DNA from: Tenebrio molitor
Lineage: Eukaryota > Arthropoda > Insecta > Coleoptera > Tenebrionidae
Length of the DNA: 64,000 nucleotides
Assembly (NCBI RefSeq): GCF_963966145.1
Contig: NC_091050.1
Span: 1,736,001-1,800,000, forward strand
Reading direction: 5' to 3'
The position numbers were made by a program, and so were the translations under genes. This document shows, in pieces, positions 47,898-59,679 of this stretch; within the stretch, counting starts at the first letter, position 1; every line of letters begins with the position of its first letter. The notes beneath the pieces were generated by a model. The model was not told where the DNA came from, did no database searches, and saw only the letters and a list, made by a program, of their open reading frames with translations.

Positions 47898-48284
47898 GAA
47901 CGTATTTTTCGAAAACTTCAACACTTCAATTTGATCAACGTTACTGACTTATCAGTTATCACTAAAAAACCGTATAATACCAATTTCCAATTTTAAGTAA
48001 AGGCAGTATCAGATCGCGTCCGACATTTAATCAAATTCTTGTTCCACGTTGTAGTGGCAAAAATGAGCTCGAATTACTTTAGGTAGGTTATCGTAGCAAG
48101 TAAGACTTGTTGCGATAAGCCTCAATTTACAATGACGATTTCGCACATTGAACAGATCCTTTGACAAAAGCTGTCACTTTCTAGGGTTTTTCAGGTGCGA
48201 TCGGTTCTGTTGGCCGCAGTTGTCGAGGGGAATTCCCTTTGGGTGTGTTTAGTTTCCGTTTCTCCTGTTCTAAAATTTGCGATA

Positions 48285-48426
48285 ATGGGCGGTTACATAT
48301 CGCACAAAGAAGACGATTACGACTCAGACGACAGTTCAATCTACGACGGTAAGATCGAGAATCCGAATGAACTTCACAGAAGCAGAGGTCAAGACCACGA
48401 CAAACAATGTCCGCCGTTGTCCTCGG
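48285..48426 (+). CDS. Dredd: Dredd exon 1
   Basis: Starts ATG GGC GGT TAC and encodes an acidic Ser/Asp-rich stretch (DDYDSDDSS). Donor GTAAAT follows TCCTCGG. Ends in phase 1. Confidence 0.72.
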
Positions 48427-51218
48427 GTAAATGACATTTGCGATAACAATAGTTCTTAACCTCACTTTTAGCGTGATGAAAAACACGTAGCCCCCTTGTC
48501 TGTTTCATTGCAGAATCAACCGACAATATTTGCCTCGATTCGGCCACCAATGATGTGGATGCGGCTCCGGCGACGTCAACGATGTCGATCAAGCTAACTC
48601 TAGACCAAGTGCTTTCGATCGAAGACCAGCTGGATCTTTATGAAAAAGTATTTACTGGTACATACCAACAACCCAATTGAATAATTGAAAGATTTTTAGG
48701 TCTCGATTGTGTATTTGCTTTATGATGATCCCAAAACTGCTTTGCAAGAATTATCAAGTCTGATAGGTGGGGAACAAATCAAGATTTTGTACAATTGGGC
48801 AATCCACCAAAACTTGAGCGGCAACAAATGGCAGGAGAAATTCGTCGAAGCAATTTGCATCATTCAAAACTATCAAGTATTGAAGTTTTTAGGCTTCAGT
48901 CGACACGATCTCCGCATGAGATTCCTCCCACACCTCCAGTCCACGTTTTTGTACGTAAATAAATCCAGGAAGGCGCTGTACTTCTTGTGCGAGCTTTTTT
49001 TGCCACATGAGGTCGAGGCTCTTGTGAGTTTGGCCTCATCTGACATGGCCCGAAAAAATTTGCCTTTTAAACGGTTCAATTCGTTGTATTTGGAATTGTA
49101 CTTCTTGGACTGGGAGGTTTCGGGGTACATTAAACAAAACAACTGGAACAACTTGTACGTTATTTTGAAGCAAATGGAAGAATTTGATCGTTGCGACAAC
49201 TTGAAAGAGATCGTCCCGGTGGTTCCCGAGAACCAGTCGCCCGTCCGTGACCAGAGAATTGGCGTAAGTCGTGTCAAAAACAAAACTGTAGATGCTAGTG
49301 GGAGTAGCGGACCGAGCAAAAAAGCCGTCAATGTGTTTGAAGATATTCTGAATTCGAAGAGCTTGTTGGACATGGTTTCAAATGAGTCCTCGATCAGCGC
49401 CGACAACGCAGTCTACATAAGCGACGACAACAAGTACCAAATTGATCCAAAGAATCCAGGATTTTGCTTGATCATAAACCAGGAAAATTTCTACACCGAG
49501 ATCGACGAAAAGTTTCAGGTGAGTCGAGCGACGTATCAAACTTTGGTGTTCACCTTGTGATTTGAGCAGCATTTGCTTCCTTCCGGCGGTCACAAGTTGG
49601 AGCCCAGGGATGGAACGCAACAAGACAAGGAGAAGCTGGAGGAGACGTTCAAGCTGTTCGGGTTCAAGACCAAAACAGTCGACAATCTCACTCACGATCA
49701 GATCATCGAGAAAATCGACGAAGTTATCCGGGGAATAGACAAAGAGTCGAGTCTGTTTGTTTGCATTATGTCCCACGGAAACGAAGGTAGCAGTATTGGA
49801 TTCGTCGTTTATTAAAAATTCAACATTACTGAGTCATATTTTGAATGGTGATTGAAATCTCTTTGTCACGTGATTATGTCTGTAAGCGGAGAAGGTTATG
49901 TTACTAAAGATTGGCAATCCTGCGAGCCCCTTAATGTGCTGCCCTCTGATATTAGATAAGGCGGCAGGTCCAAGGAGGTTAAAATTCTTCTTATTTAAAC
50001 CTCCTTGGGCAGGCCATATAAGAGACCTTGTCTCTTTTCATCTAGGAGGCCATGGTTGAAGGAAAAGCGTTGCTAAGATCTGTAAAGAAGTCTCGATAAC
50101 TTTTGGAAGAAGATGGTTGTAAAAGTCGTGTTAAATTTTTGCAATTACCAATAACAGAAGAAGCGTACTTAGTAACACAAATAATTGATAGATAAATTAG
50201 TGGCATGTCAAATGTTGGATGCCTCTGGTTTTCTTGTCTTCACGCAATTTTTTTTTTTTGTTGGCGTTATATTTATAATAATAAAAAGTTATGAATCAAC
50301 AGTTTGAATATATTTTTCCAGTAAACATGCTTGATTACTAATTTACAGCCGTTAGATGCGAAGAAAAGCTTTAAAATGTTATGCCTAAAAAAGTTGTTAT
50401 CAAAGTCGCTTTTGGATTTATGTCATCTTGTTAGTGTTTTTTTTTTCTGACAGATGTCACATTTTTGTCATCAAACATTTCACAATACCTACTGCATTCT
50501 TAAACCGTCACACAAAACGTGACGAACATGATGTTGACAAATTAAGAGGAAGCGTTTATGACTTGTTTTGGTAACACCGATATTTCAACAAAACTAAATC
50601 CATCATGATCATTGAAAAATAATTTTTCTGTTGTAGGTGTCGTGTACGGCGTCAACAGTTGCCAAGTGAAGATAAAGAAAATCCAGGACATGTTGTGCAG
50701 CACGAAGCGCACCAAACTACTAGGAAAACCCAAAGTCCTGATTCTGCAATCCTGCCAAGGCACCATCTGCCAAAAACGTAACCGTTACCCTTCCATCTCT
50801 TCCATTTCTTCATGATTGCGTTGCAGTTTCTCCTGTCGAAGAGGACGACGACGACATCGTCACCGACGGTCCGTCCTCCTTCACCCAAGAAGCCGTATTC
50901 CCGCTCGCAGACTTGTTCACTTTCTGGGCCACGGTCCCGGGTTACGGCGCCATAAGACACAAGAAGACGGGCTCCTGGTTCATCCAGTCTCTCTGCGACA
51001 AAATGATACAACTGGGCAATCAGTGAGCGGGTGGAGTTACATCAAAATGTTGACTTTCATTGGTGACTTGCAGGTACCACTTCGAGGACATCTGCACGTC
51101 GGTTATCGGGGATGTCACAGGAAAAACGTGGCGCCGAGACAACTTCGAAGTTGGGATGGTACCTATCAAACATTCTACTTTGAGGAAGTTGTTGTACTTG
51201 CAACCGATCAGAGCGTGA
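48285..51218 (+). CDS. Dredd: initiator caspase, Dredd / caspase-8 type, whole gene (7 exons)
   Basis: Exons 48285-48426, 48514-48647, 48700-49518, 49570-49786, 50637-50777, 50827-51022 and 51074-51218 total 1794 nt: 597 residues plus TGA with every phase consistent. Residues 1-60 are acidic. Residues about 70-250 are helical and fit a tandem death-effector-like prodomain. The protease follows: S1-pocket Arg 378 (LEPRDGT), catalytic His 434 (MSHGNEG), catalytic Cys 477 (QSCQG), an acidic inter-subunit linker (EEDDDD, residues 489-494), then the small subunit with Arg 528 and GSWFIQSLC. The pentapeptide QSCQG departs from the usual QAC. Dredd cleaves Imd and Relish in the IMD immune pathway and acts in apoptosis. 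The caspase call is firm. Dredd rather than another long-prodomain caspase rests on the prodomain and is likely. The neighbour SLC19 gene is convergent, 281 bp away. Confidence 0.82.
48514..48647 (+). CDS. Dredd: Dredd exon 2
   Basis: Acceptor CATTGCAG, donor GTATTT. Encodes the lead-in to the prodomain, including LDQVLSIEDQLDLYEK. The following intron is only 52 bp. Confidence 0.72.
48700..49518 (+). CDS. Dredd: Dredd exon 3 (prodomain and start of protease domain)
   Basis: 819 nt, phase 0 both sides, acceptor TTTTTAG, donor GTGAGT. It holds most of the helical prodomain (LYDDPKTALQELSSLIGG, RHDLRMRFLPHL) and a Ser-rich linker. It ends in GFCLIINQENF, the first strand of the caspase fold. 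Confidence 0.85.
49570..49786 (+). CDS. Dredd: Dredd exon 4 (large subunit, catalytic His)
   Basis: 217 nt, acceptor TGAGCAG, donor GTAGCA. It encodes KLEPRDGTQQD (S1 Arg 378), LFGFKTKTVDNLTHDQI, and FVCIMSHGNE with catalytic His 434. Confidence 0.9.
49787..50636 (+). other. Dredd: Dredd intron 4
   Basis: 850 bp, the only long intron of this gene, between the His and Cys exons. AT-rich with one hairpin (49971-50009); no coding sequence seen. Confidence 0.85.
49971..50009. repeat. short hairpin in Dredd intron 4
   Basis: CCAAGGAGGTT and its complement AACCTCCTTGG are separated by 17 bases. Confidence 0.6.
50637..50777 (+). CDS. Dredd: Dredd exon 5 (catalytic Cys)
   Basis: 141 nt after acceptor TTGTAG. 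It encodes YGVNSCQVKIKKIQDML and KPKVLILQSCQGTICQK, with catalytic Cys 477. Confidence 0.88.
50827..51022 (+). CDS. Dredd: Dredd exon 6 (linker and small subunit)
   Basis: 196 nt, acceptor GTTGCAG, donor GTGAGC. It encodes the acidic processing region EEDDDDIVTDG and then TVPGYGAIRHKKTGSWFIQ, the small-subunit substrate loop. Confidence 0.9.
51074..51218 (+). CDS. Dredd: Dredd exon 7 (C-terminus)
   Basis: 145 nt after acceptor CTTGCAG. It encodes YHFEDICTSVIGDVTGK and ends MVPIKHSTLRKLLYLQP, a typical caspase C-terminal strand, with TGA at 51216-51218. Confidence 0.88.
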
Positions 51219-51499
51219 GTTGCTGCGAGAAGAAGTCCGCACGTACACCCTACATATTTTATTAAGCCTTATATATGTATTATTTTTAAGTAATTGTGAT
51301 TTTTAAATATGTATACAAATGTTACACGAATGAATTGACGCTGTTTGGTCCTCATCCAGTTTCGTCGTGTTGGAACTTGATGTGCTGTCGAGGTGCAAAT
51401 CAAACAAGTTGTCAGAAAACAGTCTTTAATATCGCTTTAAAACAATGCTCGTAATACTGACTATAAAATTGCAAAACTACAGAGTTAGATTAGTACGTT
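51219..51499. other. shared 3' region of Dredd and the SLC19 gene
   Basis: 281 bp between two convergent stop codons. An ATTAAA on the minus strand (51430-51425) may serve the SLC19 gene. The 3' ends of the two transcripts probably lie very close or overlap. Confidence 0.6.
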
Positions 51500-52254
51500 T
51501 TAACCATCCGGTTTGCGGTAATCTCTCTTCGAGCTGAGCCAACTCGCTAACCCTATAGCTATGTAAATCACGCTAATAGCAATGTGGTAGATGCCGTAGA
51601 CGAAATACTGATCGCGGGGCCCCAATGCGAACCCCACCCCTTTGGTGACCACGACCGCGGTTAAAACCGACTGGAATGCCAACGCGACGAACGTGTTGAT
51701 CCCGAAGACCAAACCGTAGCTGTCGTCTTTAATAGATTTCGCAATTTCTGCGCTGGTTATGGTGATCATGAAGTGGAAGAGCCCTCCGAAGGCCACGTAA
51801 CAGATGTAGCTCAAAATGACGTATTTTGTCTGAGAAGTGTATAACAAAATGAAGCCGCTCAACAGTGAGCATATGGTCAAGGCTAGCTCCCCCTTCATCT
51901 TCCAGTCGACTCGCAGGACCCCCGCGAAGAGCGCCCCCATGAAGCCCAGCACCGTCAGGACGGACTCGACGGCGCCGTTGTAGATCGGGAGGTTGGGGTC
52001 GTCGTGGATCTCGTGCCACAACACCTGCATGTAACACTGGACTTGGATGAAGCCGCAAGTGGATAAGGCCCACCAGAACGACCACTTCAGCACGTACTTA
52101 TTCGCGAAGGATTCGACAATGTGGGTCTTCATGAGCGTGAAAGCGCTCATGAATTTTCGTGAGTATCTCTCTTCGTATTCGATTTCGCGGTGGAAGTATA
52201 TCGTTTTTTGCACGGAAGGAAGGAACAGCGCCCACAGCGTAGCTGCCAGCATCG
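51500..52254 (-). CDS. SLC19-like transporter exon 3
   Basis: 755 nt after acceptor TTGCAG. It encodes TM6-TM12 and the central cytoplasmic loop, ending KRDYRKPDG then TAA. A 118-aa frame on the same strand is a shadow. Confidence 0.88.
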
Positions 52255-53364
52255 CTGCAACAGAGTCGATGTCAGAATGAGTTTGACTAATTCGCAGTTA
52301 AATACCTGAGAAGGTGATGTAGTTGAGGTCGCGATAATCGGCCGCGTCCAGAGATATGAGTAGTTGAGCCAAAATTCCTGAGAAGGCGCGGCCTGCTAAA
52401 ATCGCAGCTCTAGTGTGCGAGGTCACCTGCTGGTAGTAGTCTTTGGGGACTTTGGCGTATATGTATGTGTAATATGCCACCTCAGTGGCCATAAAAGTGC
52501 CATAAAACACCTAAAACCCATGCACAATTAAAGTTGAGATTGAGTCATCTCGTTTACTTTGCGATATTTGTTTCCCTTCAACAAACTAATACGCAGTCAG
52601 GCTAATCTATTTTCAAAAGAAAAGACGTACAAAGTCTGAGATTAAAAGAGATGTAGAGGGTGTGCAGATACAAGCTGAGGTTATGTTGCATGTTTGAGAC
52701 TTTTGCCCAAAATTTGAATAATTGCCTATTAATCGTATGCAAAATACCCAAAGGACTGTGTGAAAATGTTAACAGTTTCTCAAGTAAATACAATTACTGT
52801 TGTTTGGAATGACGAAATTTTTTTTGAGGTTATGCAATTACTATTGTTTCGTTGAAAACGTTCAACTGGATTTTGGTTCTGGATTTCCGTTGAGGGACTC
52901 AAGAATGGGTCTGATATTCGACGAAAGGGATGAAAGATATTTTAATGGATTAATCAAGACAAATGTGAGGTTATGCGAGATGTCAACTGGTGGCGGGTGA
53001 TTTGAACGGTTGCATAAAAAAGACTAATTCGCTGTTAATTACGTCGCAATGGCCTTACTTCGAGTATTTGGAGTTCGAGGAGGCCCTTTGTCCACAGCAG
53101 CATACTCCACACCGTAATGCCCGACAGTCCCATGAGTACAATCAAGGGTTTGTACCTGCACAGATCAGTGATGAGGAACACCACGATTGACTGGGCCAAA
53201 TAGCTGTATGTTCCCACGGGAAAAACCTGTTCGGTGACATCGTCCGCGGTGATGTTCCTCCAGGGTCCCACCAGAAACTCGTAGATGAACGGTTCAGACG
53301 GTCTGATTTCCTTCAGGAATCCAAAAATCGACAACAGCAGCGATATTTTGAACCAGTCGTTCAT
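51500..53364 (-). CDS. SLC19-family vitamin transporter (folate/thiamine carrier-like), whole gene
   Basis: Minus-strand exons 53364-53059, 52510-52306 and 52254-51500 total 1266 nt: 421 residues plus TAA, phases consistent. The protein shows about twelve hydrophobic segments. It carries the SLC19 signatures IRPSEPFIYEFL and VFPVGTYSYL in the first loops and GTFMATEVAYYTYIYAKV in TM4, with a charged central loop (REIEYEERYSRKFMSAF). The family moves reduced folate or thiamine across the plasma membrane. The sequence alone does not tell me which substrate; insect members are usually annotated as folate-like or thiamine transporters. The ATG at 53364 has a good context (ACCACC); an upstream in-frame GTG was not used. 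An ATTAAA hexamer lies about 70 bp after the stop. It is convergent with the Dredd-like gene. Confidence 0.88.
52306..52510 (-). CDS. SLC19-like transporter exon 2
   Basis: 205 nt, acceptor TTTTAG, donor GTATTT. It encodes TM4-TM5 with MATEVAYYTYIYAKV, one of the most conserved SLC19 blocks. Confidence 0.9.
53059..53364 (-). CDS. SLC19-like transporter exon 1
   Basis: 306 nt, donor GTAAGG, ends in phase 0. It encodes TM1-TM3 with the conserved RPSEPF and PVGTYSYL motifs. Confidence 0.88.
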
Positions 53365-56300
53365 GGTGGTGGTGCAGATTAAGTACCGATCCCGACAGTT
53401 CGCACTTGGAGACCACAACAAAGTCACACCATGACCTTTCTCTTTTCGGTCGTTTTATTACATCACACCATCAATCAGCGAAATCGCCTGTTCAGGGGTT
53501 AACAAGCTTCGCGTCGGGCGCATTATTTAAAACAATTTATGCAATACTGATTTGAAGGTTATTCGCAATGAAAATATTTTAACAGCGTGAGACAGACGAA
53601 CGGGCTGGAAAAGGAGGGGGCGACGCGGTCCTCGGCACGTGTTTGCACCAACCTTATCGATATTTGCGAGCAAATTGCGCATCCTTCAACCGTATCACAA
53701 ACAACAAACACGACTAATTTGTTTTTATTGACCAAATTTTCCGAGGTGAACGGCGACAATTTCGAAATTGGCGCGCCAACAGTCTGGCGGCCGGTTGGTC
53801 GCAGCTGTTCCAAGGTTACGACTTGAACTTTCTAGTGCCGAAACGCCATCTGGCCGCGCTTTTTCGAACGATGTCTGGCCTGTTATCTTTGGGGTCGAAT
53901 TTTTCAAAATTGGTCGGGTTTTGGTGAGCGGGGCTGGTCGGGGAGCTGGTCCGTTGAATGGGGCGAAGTCTCGGCGGCGGCTCCATTGAGGAAAAGCGGC
54001 GAAAGTGTGCCAGGAATTCAACGAGTTCAGTGCAATCCGGCCATGTTTATTGCAGACAGAAACTGGAAAGTAGGCTTCGCGTTTGTGAGTTGTTTTGAGT
54101 GAAAACTCCAATTTCCCCTGATTGGCGTGATTTATGTGTTTCCCTTTATGACGATGGAATCCACGGACAGAGGTATGTTATTCAGTTTAAGCCCGTCGGC
54201 CCGACTTCGCTGCCGTTCCAGACACAAAGGGCAACGGCAAAGTCAGGGTCGAACCATTTAGTTCAGTGACCGCGTTCCATCGCGGTCCCCGACTCCCTTC
54301 GTTTCCACTCTGCGTCCCCGACGCGATTTTCTCGAAAATTCGCCCGACCGCCCCTCGCGAATTCCCCCCGGCCCGAAACGCCCGCGTCGCGCGAGCGAAC
54401 TCCCAAATTCCAGAAATATCGAAAATTCCGCTGTTCCAGGTCCCTGTACGCGCAACAAGTGCGCCGAACCTCGGACAGGTGTCGTTACCGATCGCCCACC
54501 TCAGTCCCGCTCACCGGGTCGAATTCCCGCCGGCCCGAAACCCGCCAGCCCGAACCGATTTTTTTCTGGTGCGTCATCAGGAGTTGCGGCATCTCTAGAC
54601 TCCTTTCTGACCTGACCCGGTTGCGGTATCGAGCCGTCAGCCTTGACCCAATATCGGGACCCCGAAGGTCGCCTTAACCCTCTCCATTCTCGCCGGTCAG
54701 TTACGGTCGCGATAAATTTTTATTTGGGCCCCTGCACGGTTTCCACTTCTTTTGCAATGCAGATGAGACGCGGAAAAGTGGCCACGAGAATAATAAAGTG
54801 ATTACGCAAATGTGTACGCCAAACTGACGCATAAACCTCGCGATGTTTTTTTTGTATTACGGTCCTGCACGGATATGACCAAGTGTGTTGCAGAATAATT
54901 TGCTCGGTTCGGTCTGACTTGTCGCAGAGAACATGTTTTTTTACCGATTCGTCCTTGTGGTTGGCACAAGGTGATTTCAAATCTCCAACTATGTATTTGA
55001 ATAATCGATTTTTTTCAAAAATAATTCGCGATTATCCGCTTCATTCGGCTTATTTCTACGTTCGAATTTAAATCGACAACTCGATTTTGTCTCTTCTCAA
55101 ATGGACTCGATCACAATTTGAAGAACATTTCGATCTGCTCGAATCGCAAATCACACTGTTCTTCCCTCTGCGTTCCTATTTTTCAGACATTCCTTACCAC
55201 AACTGGAAAAATTGCACACTGTGTAGGTGTGCCCAACGTTTTGACGCATTGACCAGTTTTGTGTCCCACAATTAACCTGTTAATGGCAAATTAAGTAATG
55301 ACAACGATGAGATCTCAGAAAGTACCATTTCGAAACCACAAACGCAACACTGACCTCAACTGTTGTCTGAAACATTTCGCGACCTCTTCATTTAAATATT
55401 TAATCAATTTAATGGGCCGCAATGTCGACAATAATAATGTGGGAAATTGACGTTAATCAATCTGTTGTCGTAAGTTCGTCCCTAATTAAATTAAATATTG
55501 ACTCGGCACAAATTCAATTGCCGAACTCACTTCTTCTCTTCCTTTTTGTAGGCAAGTTGCTTGTTCCTTCTTCGATTATGAATTAACCTCTTATTTAGAT
55601 GTTGTTACACCACCTCTTTCTTGCTCTTCCTGTTGATCTTCATCCGTTGGATGACTTGTCACTTGCGATTGTTACCATTCTGTTGTCTGCCATTCTTCCT
55701 TATGGTTGTTCCTTTCTTTCTTTCCCTGCAGTACAAAAACGACCCCGTGTTTGCCACTCAAGTTATTTTTGTAAATGTTACCAATTTATGCAAATCGATT
55801 TGATGCAAGTGAACGTCGCCTTCCTGCATTTCAAATGCATTCGATTTTTTACTTCGAAATTTTTTTCCCATCTGGATTTTCACCAGATTACCGCCAGAGA
55901 CACACCGCTTCAAGGTTGCCATTGTGCAAACAACAGGTGCGAATGATAGATAAATGTCTTGCATATTTGGGAAGATTTATTATTTTTCGATATAGTAACA
56001 CAGATCTTTCATTTATTTCTTTTTGCTTAATTTTTGCCTTCATTACTCATCACGTTTGACGGAATAATTAACGTGATTCGTAATCATTATGACATTGTGA
56101 AGTGCGGTGTGATTGCGTTAAATTAGTGTAAAACAGGACGACGTGTCGGAAAGTGTTGCTGGAGATTAAGGAAGACCCGTGGAGATTAAAAGAGATTTAC
56201 AAGCGCGCTTCATAGGAAGATGGTTAAGAAGCGTGTAAAATGTGGGCGGCGGCAAATTAATCTTGACCAAAGATTACACGTATTAAGCATTTGCAAATTT

Positions 56301-57531
56301 ACATAATGTGACGTAATTGCGTTGGGTTGCGGTTTAACAAAACCTGGAAAAGATCGTGCTGTGTTGGAATTTAATTCCAGAACGCCACGAAAGAACGAGT
56401 TGTCAAATGACAATCCTAGTCGTCCTAGATTCAGACGTTCAATAAAAATGGACAGTTGGGGGTCATCGGGTTCGTGGGGGTCGAACACAATGATCGTTGA
56501 ATGTCACGCTTGTGACATCTGTGCCGTGAACTTGATCCGATTTGATCGTGAATAAAACGATTGAACGGTTAATGTCAATTCACGTTTTTGATCGGACGAG
56601 GAGAATCTGTTGCTACTCGATGTTCTGTTTTCTGTTCGTTTCGGCGGGAGCCGAGAAAGAGCGGTTATTTTTAGACAGGTGCTGCACAGACATTTTTATG
56701 ATAACAAGAGGTGAAATTAAATGGAAAATGGAAGTGACGAGGTAAAGGAAAATGTACAAGGGCCGTAAAGTATTTGGTGTGCTTAGTAATAATAATAAGT
56801 GATTGGAGATTAAATAAAAAAAGGAAGATCCAGTTGGAGTATAAGTACCTATGTAATTGGAGAGATGAGAGAAACATTTTTTATTCATTATTCTGGTTCC
56901 GAATTGATAACAGAAGTATGAGATATAAATTGACGTATGTACGTATTACGATAACTTTAAAAGGTTTTTTTTTCTCATGTGCTTTTGATTTTGCCGGAAA
57001 TGACCTTAACCTGAATGGTGAGATAATCCCGTATTTTACGTTATCATTTTGACTTTTTCCACAGTGTGGTCGATGTCACAAGTGTCGAGATTTTATTTAC
57101 ATTGTTTGAACCTATCACTTTATGTTTAATATCGCCGTTCAGGAAGGTTATATTTTTATGCTGAAGTTGTTTTGTAAACGTTGTCTCCGACAGACAATTT
57201 TTAATGCTGGAAGTCATTTTGTAGGAAGGGGTCACTTGTTCGGAACAGAAAATTGTCTCATTGTAAGTAAATGTTTTGCCTGAAAATGTTATTTAAAAAC
57301 AAAGTTCAAGTCATTTCTGGTGAAATGAAAAGTATCACGGTTACTACACAGGAAAAAGATCAAGTTTGATGTGGATAGAAGAGATTTTTTTTGGAAGACA
57401 CGAGCAGAGAGAAAAAATAGAATAAATAGACAAAAAAGAGAAGGTTGTAGACCGGAAACATGGAGAGAGGAAAAGAAATTGACGGAGTTCATTACAATAC
57501 CAAAAAAGTGCAGTAAAACAATTAATACATA

Positions 57532-57711
57532 CAGGGTGATTTTGAAAGTTGTGCAGATATTTTAATCACGAGCTACTGGCTTGATATAGAACTCGCAAAA
57601 AATGTTTAAAACATTCTTTGGACATAAAATTTTTTAAATATTTTTTCCGAGTTCTACATGAAGCCAGTAGCTCGTGATTAAAATATCTGCACAACTTTCA
57701 AAATCACCCTG
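57532..57711. mobile_element. short MITE with about 50-bp perfect inverted arms
   Basis: 180 bp flanked by TA. The arms begin CAGGGTGATTTTGAAAGTTG and run to GAGCTACTGGCTT, nearly perfect, around a 70-bp centre. A degraded relative of the right half lies at about 62022-62070. Confidence 0.88.
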
Positions 57712-58034
57712 TATTGGGATAAATAAGAGGGTGGTACAGGTAATAAAAAATGCTGGAAGAAAATATACACAAAAATATAACAAAAGGGATAATAATAATA
57801 TTTTTTAAAGTGGGCATCTAAAAAAAATTAAATCGGTTATATTAAAAATTATGGTTTTAAAGAAATCAGAAGAAAACGAGAAGAAGGAAGATAATCAAGT
57901 TTTAGTGAGAATTGATAAAAACCATACGCTTGCAAAAAATATATATTGAGACATATATTATTATCATTATTTTTTTTACTGTGACAAATTTGGGAATCCC
58001 CTACGGGACCAGAAGACAGTAGCAAAATATGTAT

Positions 58035-58243
58035 AGTTGACTCAAGTTGCAAAAAACCACTTGTCATTTGCAACAGCATTTTTCTCATATTTCTGAACCA
58101 AATAAAGGCACAAAGGGACCAGAAAATCATAGTTTGGGTTGAATATTTTCCATATAAGTACAGTTTTAAAGTAATTTCAAATGACTAATGCCATAAAAGT
58201 GCTGTTGCAAATGCAAAGTGGTTTTTTGCAACTTGAGTCAACT
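58035..58243. repeat. inverted repeat with 44-bp arms
   Basis: Arms AGTTGACTCAAGTTGCAAAA...CAACAGCA (58035-58078) and its reverse complement (58200-58243) differ at only a few positions, around a 121-bp centre. Probably a small non-autonomous element; no clear target duplication. Confidence 0.75.
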
Positions 58244-58646
58244 TTAGATGAAAATTGAAATTTACGCTTTAAAAAAAGGAAATAGAAAAACAGCTATATG
58301 TTGAAGAAGATGAGGAGGGGAAAGAAAAATACCGAAGCGGCATAAGAAAAGAAAAAAATTGTTTGAGCAAAGTTTAAAATGAAATCGAAAGATGAAAGAG
58401 AAAAAAGAAAAATAATGTAAATTCACAATGACAACAGGTAGCGGAGATGAGAGAAGGTAATGGGATGTTGGTGACCGCTGATGGTGGGGATTTTAATGTA
58501 ACAAAACAACTATTATGTATAATGTTTTTTTAAAAAATGGGATTAACGTCATTTCCGGCGAAATAAAAATTGCATTCATTTTTTTAACGGCGCAGCATCT
58601 AATAATATAATTAATAACCTTGAAATCACCTACCTAAACCACAACA

Positions 58647-58711
58647 TGATCAACAAAAAAAAAGGGACTACGTTTTCCGTAGTCGCTCCTTATCATTTTT
58701 TGTTGATCATA
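58647..58711. repeat. nested palindrome
   Basis: Outer arms ATGATCAACAAAAAA pair with TTTTTTGTTGATCAT. Inside, GACTACG-TTTTC-CGTAGTC forms a second short hairpin. Confidence 0.6.
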
Positions 58712-59679
58712 TTATAGGGCATATCGTGCGATCATATAAATTTTGATCAAGCGTGCTTTGAACTGTAATTCTTGATCTGAAACTTATTTGATCGCAGTAT
58801 GTAAAGGATAAAAAGGGACGAAGTTGAAAAATATTGCTGACTAAAGCAAAATAGAGAAAAAAAGTTAAGTAAAAAAGGGGCATTAATGAATCAAAATACA
58901 AGTAAAAAAATGAAACAAGAAGAGAAAAAAGAGAGACGATGTCAAAAGCAGCCAGACAATAAAAAAGATGAAGAAATAAAGGAAATAAAATGTTGACTGA
59001 ATTAAAAGTTAATTGATTTAAATGTGGACTCACCTTCACAGTATCATCTCGTTCCACGTCAAGGAAATTGTTAACAAAAGTCTCAGAAATTATTCTGATC
59101 AAAAAAGTTTCATTTTGCCACGCTCCTCAAAAAATACGCACACTTTCATAATTTTGTCAATAACAGCTCTTCTAATGCAAATTAACTATGACGAATTTGA
59201 CACCTGGAGCGCTAAAACGATCATTTTCTAGTTCCACCTGTGAACAACATTGTTCTAAATTTTCCGTGAATTAGTACTCTACTGATAATAATTATTAACA
59301 GTGTATAATTTTCGCAATACGATTGTGTCGGTACTTGTATCACCCCGTACCAAAGCGGAACACGATGAAATTATGTTACATTGTTTGGTTTGCCTGTTTA
59401 CAAATTCTGCACCGATCATCAAAAGCTGTAGTCTCTGATAACAGCGTGCAACAACCTACGCATCAACTTTGTTGATCATTTCTTTCGCAGTTGCCCTCGG
59501 TGAATGTCAACAGTACTGTGATAGCAACGCAACAGCTGCAACAACAATGTCAAAAAGTCACACGCGTACTCGATCTGGAGTCAAATATTGTCACAGCATT
59601 CGGTTTTGACATTTGCGCGTAGCGTCACGTGAGCCGATCGTCGCTTTGTCATTGGCCGCACCGCACACGAGATGTCATT

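Larger units (their letters stand above)
40798..48284. other. intergenic region between sky and Dredd (head to head)
   Basis: 7.5 kb that should hold both promoters. Contents: repeat C copies, MITE family A copy 2, the palindromes, a possible LINE end and the hAT-like MITE. A GC-richer block lies at 46200-46640 and a 35-codon ORF at 45956-46063. No promoter motif could be fixed. Confidence 0.8.
53365..59679. other. intergenic region between the SLC19 gene and usp
   Basis: 6.3 kb. The part 53580-54720 is GC-rich and CpG-rich and may include the SLC19 promoter. The remainder is AT-rich with the MITE 57532-57711 and inverted repeats. Plus-strand purine bias is strong at 57340-57500, 58260-58480 and 58800-59000. 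No gene recognised. Confidence 0.75.

Noticed and set aside
48873..49406. 177-codon minus-strand frame
   Set aside because: Antisense shadow of Dredd exon 3.
53365..53427. 21-codon N-terminal extension of the SLC19-like protein
   Set aside because: It would start at GTG. The ATG at 53364 has a good context and fits the family N-terminus.
54149..54175. Possible first coding exon MTMESTDR followed by donor GTATGT
   Set aside because: Eight codons are too few to judge and no continuing exon was recognised.
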